DNA of 64,000 nucleotides from Lysinibacillus xylanilyticus (GTDB lineage: Bacteria > Bacillota > Bacilli > Bacillales_A > Planococcaceae). Made by a program: the position numbers and the translations under genes. Below the pieces are notes generated by a model. That model searched no databases and was not told the origin of the DNA. It saw only the letters and a list, made by a program, of their open reading frames with translations. Location of the stretch: positions 1,309,163-1,373,162 of the forward strand of contig NZ_LFXJ01000005.1 in the NCBI RefSeq assembly GCF_001183605.1, written 5' to 3'. Position 1 is the first letter of the stretch; each line of letters begins with the position of its first letter. This document shows, one piece after another, positions 63,240 to 64,000 of the stretch.

Positions 63240-64000
63240 GGCGGGAGTAATCGGCGCTTTAGGGTTCTATCCACGATTTCGAGGGCTCTATCCACGATTT
63301 TGGCGGTTCTATCCACGATTCTGCTGGTTCTATCCACGACTTCGGCTCTTCTATCCACGACCTCGAGGGCTCTATCCACGATTTTGGCGGTTCTATCCAC
63401 GACTTCGAGGGCTCTATCCACGACTTCGGCTCTTCTATCCACGATTTCGAGGGCTCTATCCACGATTTTGGCGGTTCTATCCGTCGGTTGACCAGTTCTT
63501 TCTGTCGCTTTGGCCTTTTTATCCGTCGCTCTCATTTCTTTCCGTCACTTTACCGGGTCTTTCCGTCGCTCTGCCCCTGTTTTCCGCCACTTTACTACTT
63601 TCCGTCGCTTGGCCGGTTCTATCCACGACTTCGGCTCTTCTATCCACGATTCTGCCGGTACTATCCACGACTTCGAGGGCTCTATCCACGATTTTGGCGG
63701 TTCTATCCGTCGATTGGCCTGTTCTTTCCGTCACTCTGACTCTTCTATCCGTCGGTTGACCAGTTCTTTCCGTCGCTTTGGCCTTTTTATCCGTCGCTCT
63801 CATTTCTTTCCGTCACTTTACCGGGTCTTTCCGTCGCTCTGCCCCTGTTTTCCGCCACTTTACTACTTTCCGTCGCTTGGCCGGTTCTATCCACGACTTC
63901 GGCTCTTCTATCCACGATTCTGCCGGTACTATCCACGACTTCGAGGGCTCTATCCACGATTTTGGCGGTTCTATCCGTCGATTGGCCTGTTCTTTCCGTC
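63240..64000. repeat. Large array with 21-bp period and a 268-bp higher-order repeat (runs off right edge)
   Basis: Units such as TTCTATCCACGATTTTGGCGG (21 bp) and TTCCGTCGCTTTGGCC-type repeats alternate. From 63478 a 268-bp block of mixed units starts again at 63746 and is cut by the window end, the two copies being nearly identical. Open frames on both strands here (up to 173 codons) have no ribosome-binding sites and are artefacts of the period. Confidence 0.93.

Noticed and set aside
63155..63803. Asp/Arg/Val-rich (VDRALEV-type) and Phe/Tyr-rich repeat protein frames
   Set aside because: By-products of the 21-bp period without ribosome-binding sites.

Overview
The window is low-GC Gram-positive chromosomal DNA from an endospore-forming Bacillales, most likely a Lysinibacillus/Solibacillus-type member of the Planococcaceae. 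The signs are AT-rich DNA with strong AGGAGG ribosome-binding sites and GTG/TTG starts, two YjcZ-type sporulation miniproteins, a His/Tyr/Pro-rich CotD-like coat protein, a glcU-gdh pair, an SLH-domain surface protein, and a stretch (25.9-35.1 kb) whose content recalls the Bacillus subtilis yozE/msr/ypmSR/degV/yplQ/dfrA neighbourhood. The genus is inferred from these features; no database was searched.

Layout. 0-8 kb: edge of an MBL-fold hydrolase gene divergent from an Lrp/AsnC regulator, a frameshifted lipoprotein pseudogene, a small lipoprotein, a 1036-aa hybrid histidine kinase, a Nudix hydrolase and a GNAT gene. 8-20 kb: sporulation miniproteins, lipoprotein, GNATs, a FabH-type ketoacyl synthase behind a FapR-like operator, glcU-gdh, a His-rich coat protein, a zinc-ribbon miniprotein, DUF2306 and EamA membrane proteins. 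20-26 kb: a GntR/ABC ATPase/permease operon flanked by two relics of deoD, an SLH transglycosylase and the intact deoD. 26-35 kb: chemoreceptor, SUMF1-type protein, msrA/msrB, ypmS/ypmR, degV, HlyIII and dfrA. 35-41 kb: esterase, RlmI-like methyltransferase, a repeat element with a 37-bp array, GNAT, and S9 peptidase. 41-46 kb: decayed PfkB kinase below a degenerate cobalamin riboswitch, a ribosomal-protection-type GTPase, about 45 copies of a 21-bp repeat, an unknown 254-aa protein, and a well-formed cobalamin riboswitch in front of a 43-aa ORF. 46-50 kb: SDR, an amber-interrupted secreted protein, amidase and a relic-rich gap. 57-64 kb: chemoreceptor, second copy of the repeat element, aspA, an Rrf2 regulator/reductase pair with matching operators, and another 21-bp array that runs off the window.

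The main find is a compact RiPP (ribosomally made, modified peptide) operon on the minus strand, 56.95 to 50.1 kb. In transcription order it has a consensus sigma-A promoter, a B12-binding radical SAM enzyme with the CWWG...HHCVFCGLNG signature of RiPP-maturation C-methyltransferases, a 55-aa precursor too short to stand out as an ORF (it ends in VVISISVSV), a hairpin behind the precursor, an intact M16 zinc peptidase, a winged-helix protein, an HECAH protein of the HExxH peptide-modification family (members now regarded as alpha-ketoglutarate peptide beta-hydroxylases), and an MFS exporter. I propose that the radical SAM and HExxH enzymes modify the C-terminal Val/Ile/Ser tail, the M16 peptidase removes the leader and the MFS protein exports the product. 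The gene assignments rest on visible motifs; the chemistry and product are inference.

A second theme is repetitive, non-coding DNA: three arrays with a 21-bp (two helical turns) period, a 37-bp array, and a dispersed element at 37.7 and 59.1 kb. These arrays create long but meaningless open frames.
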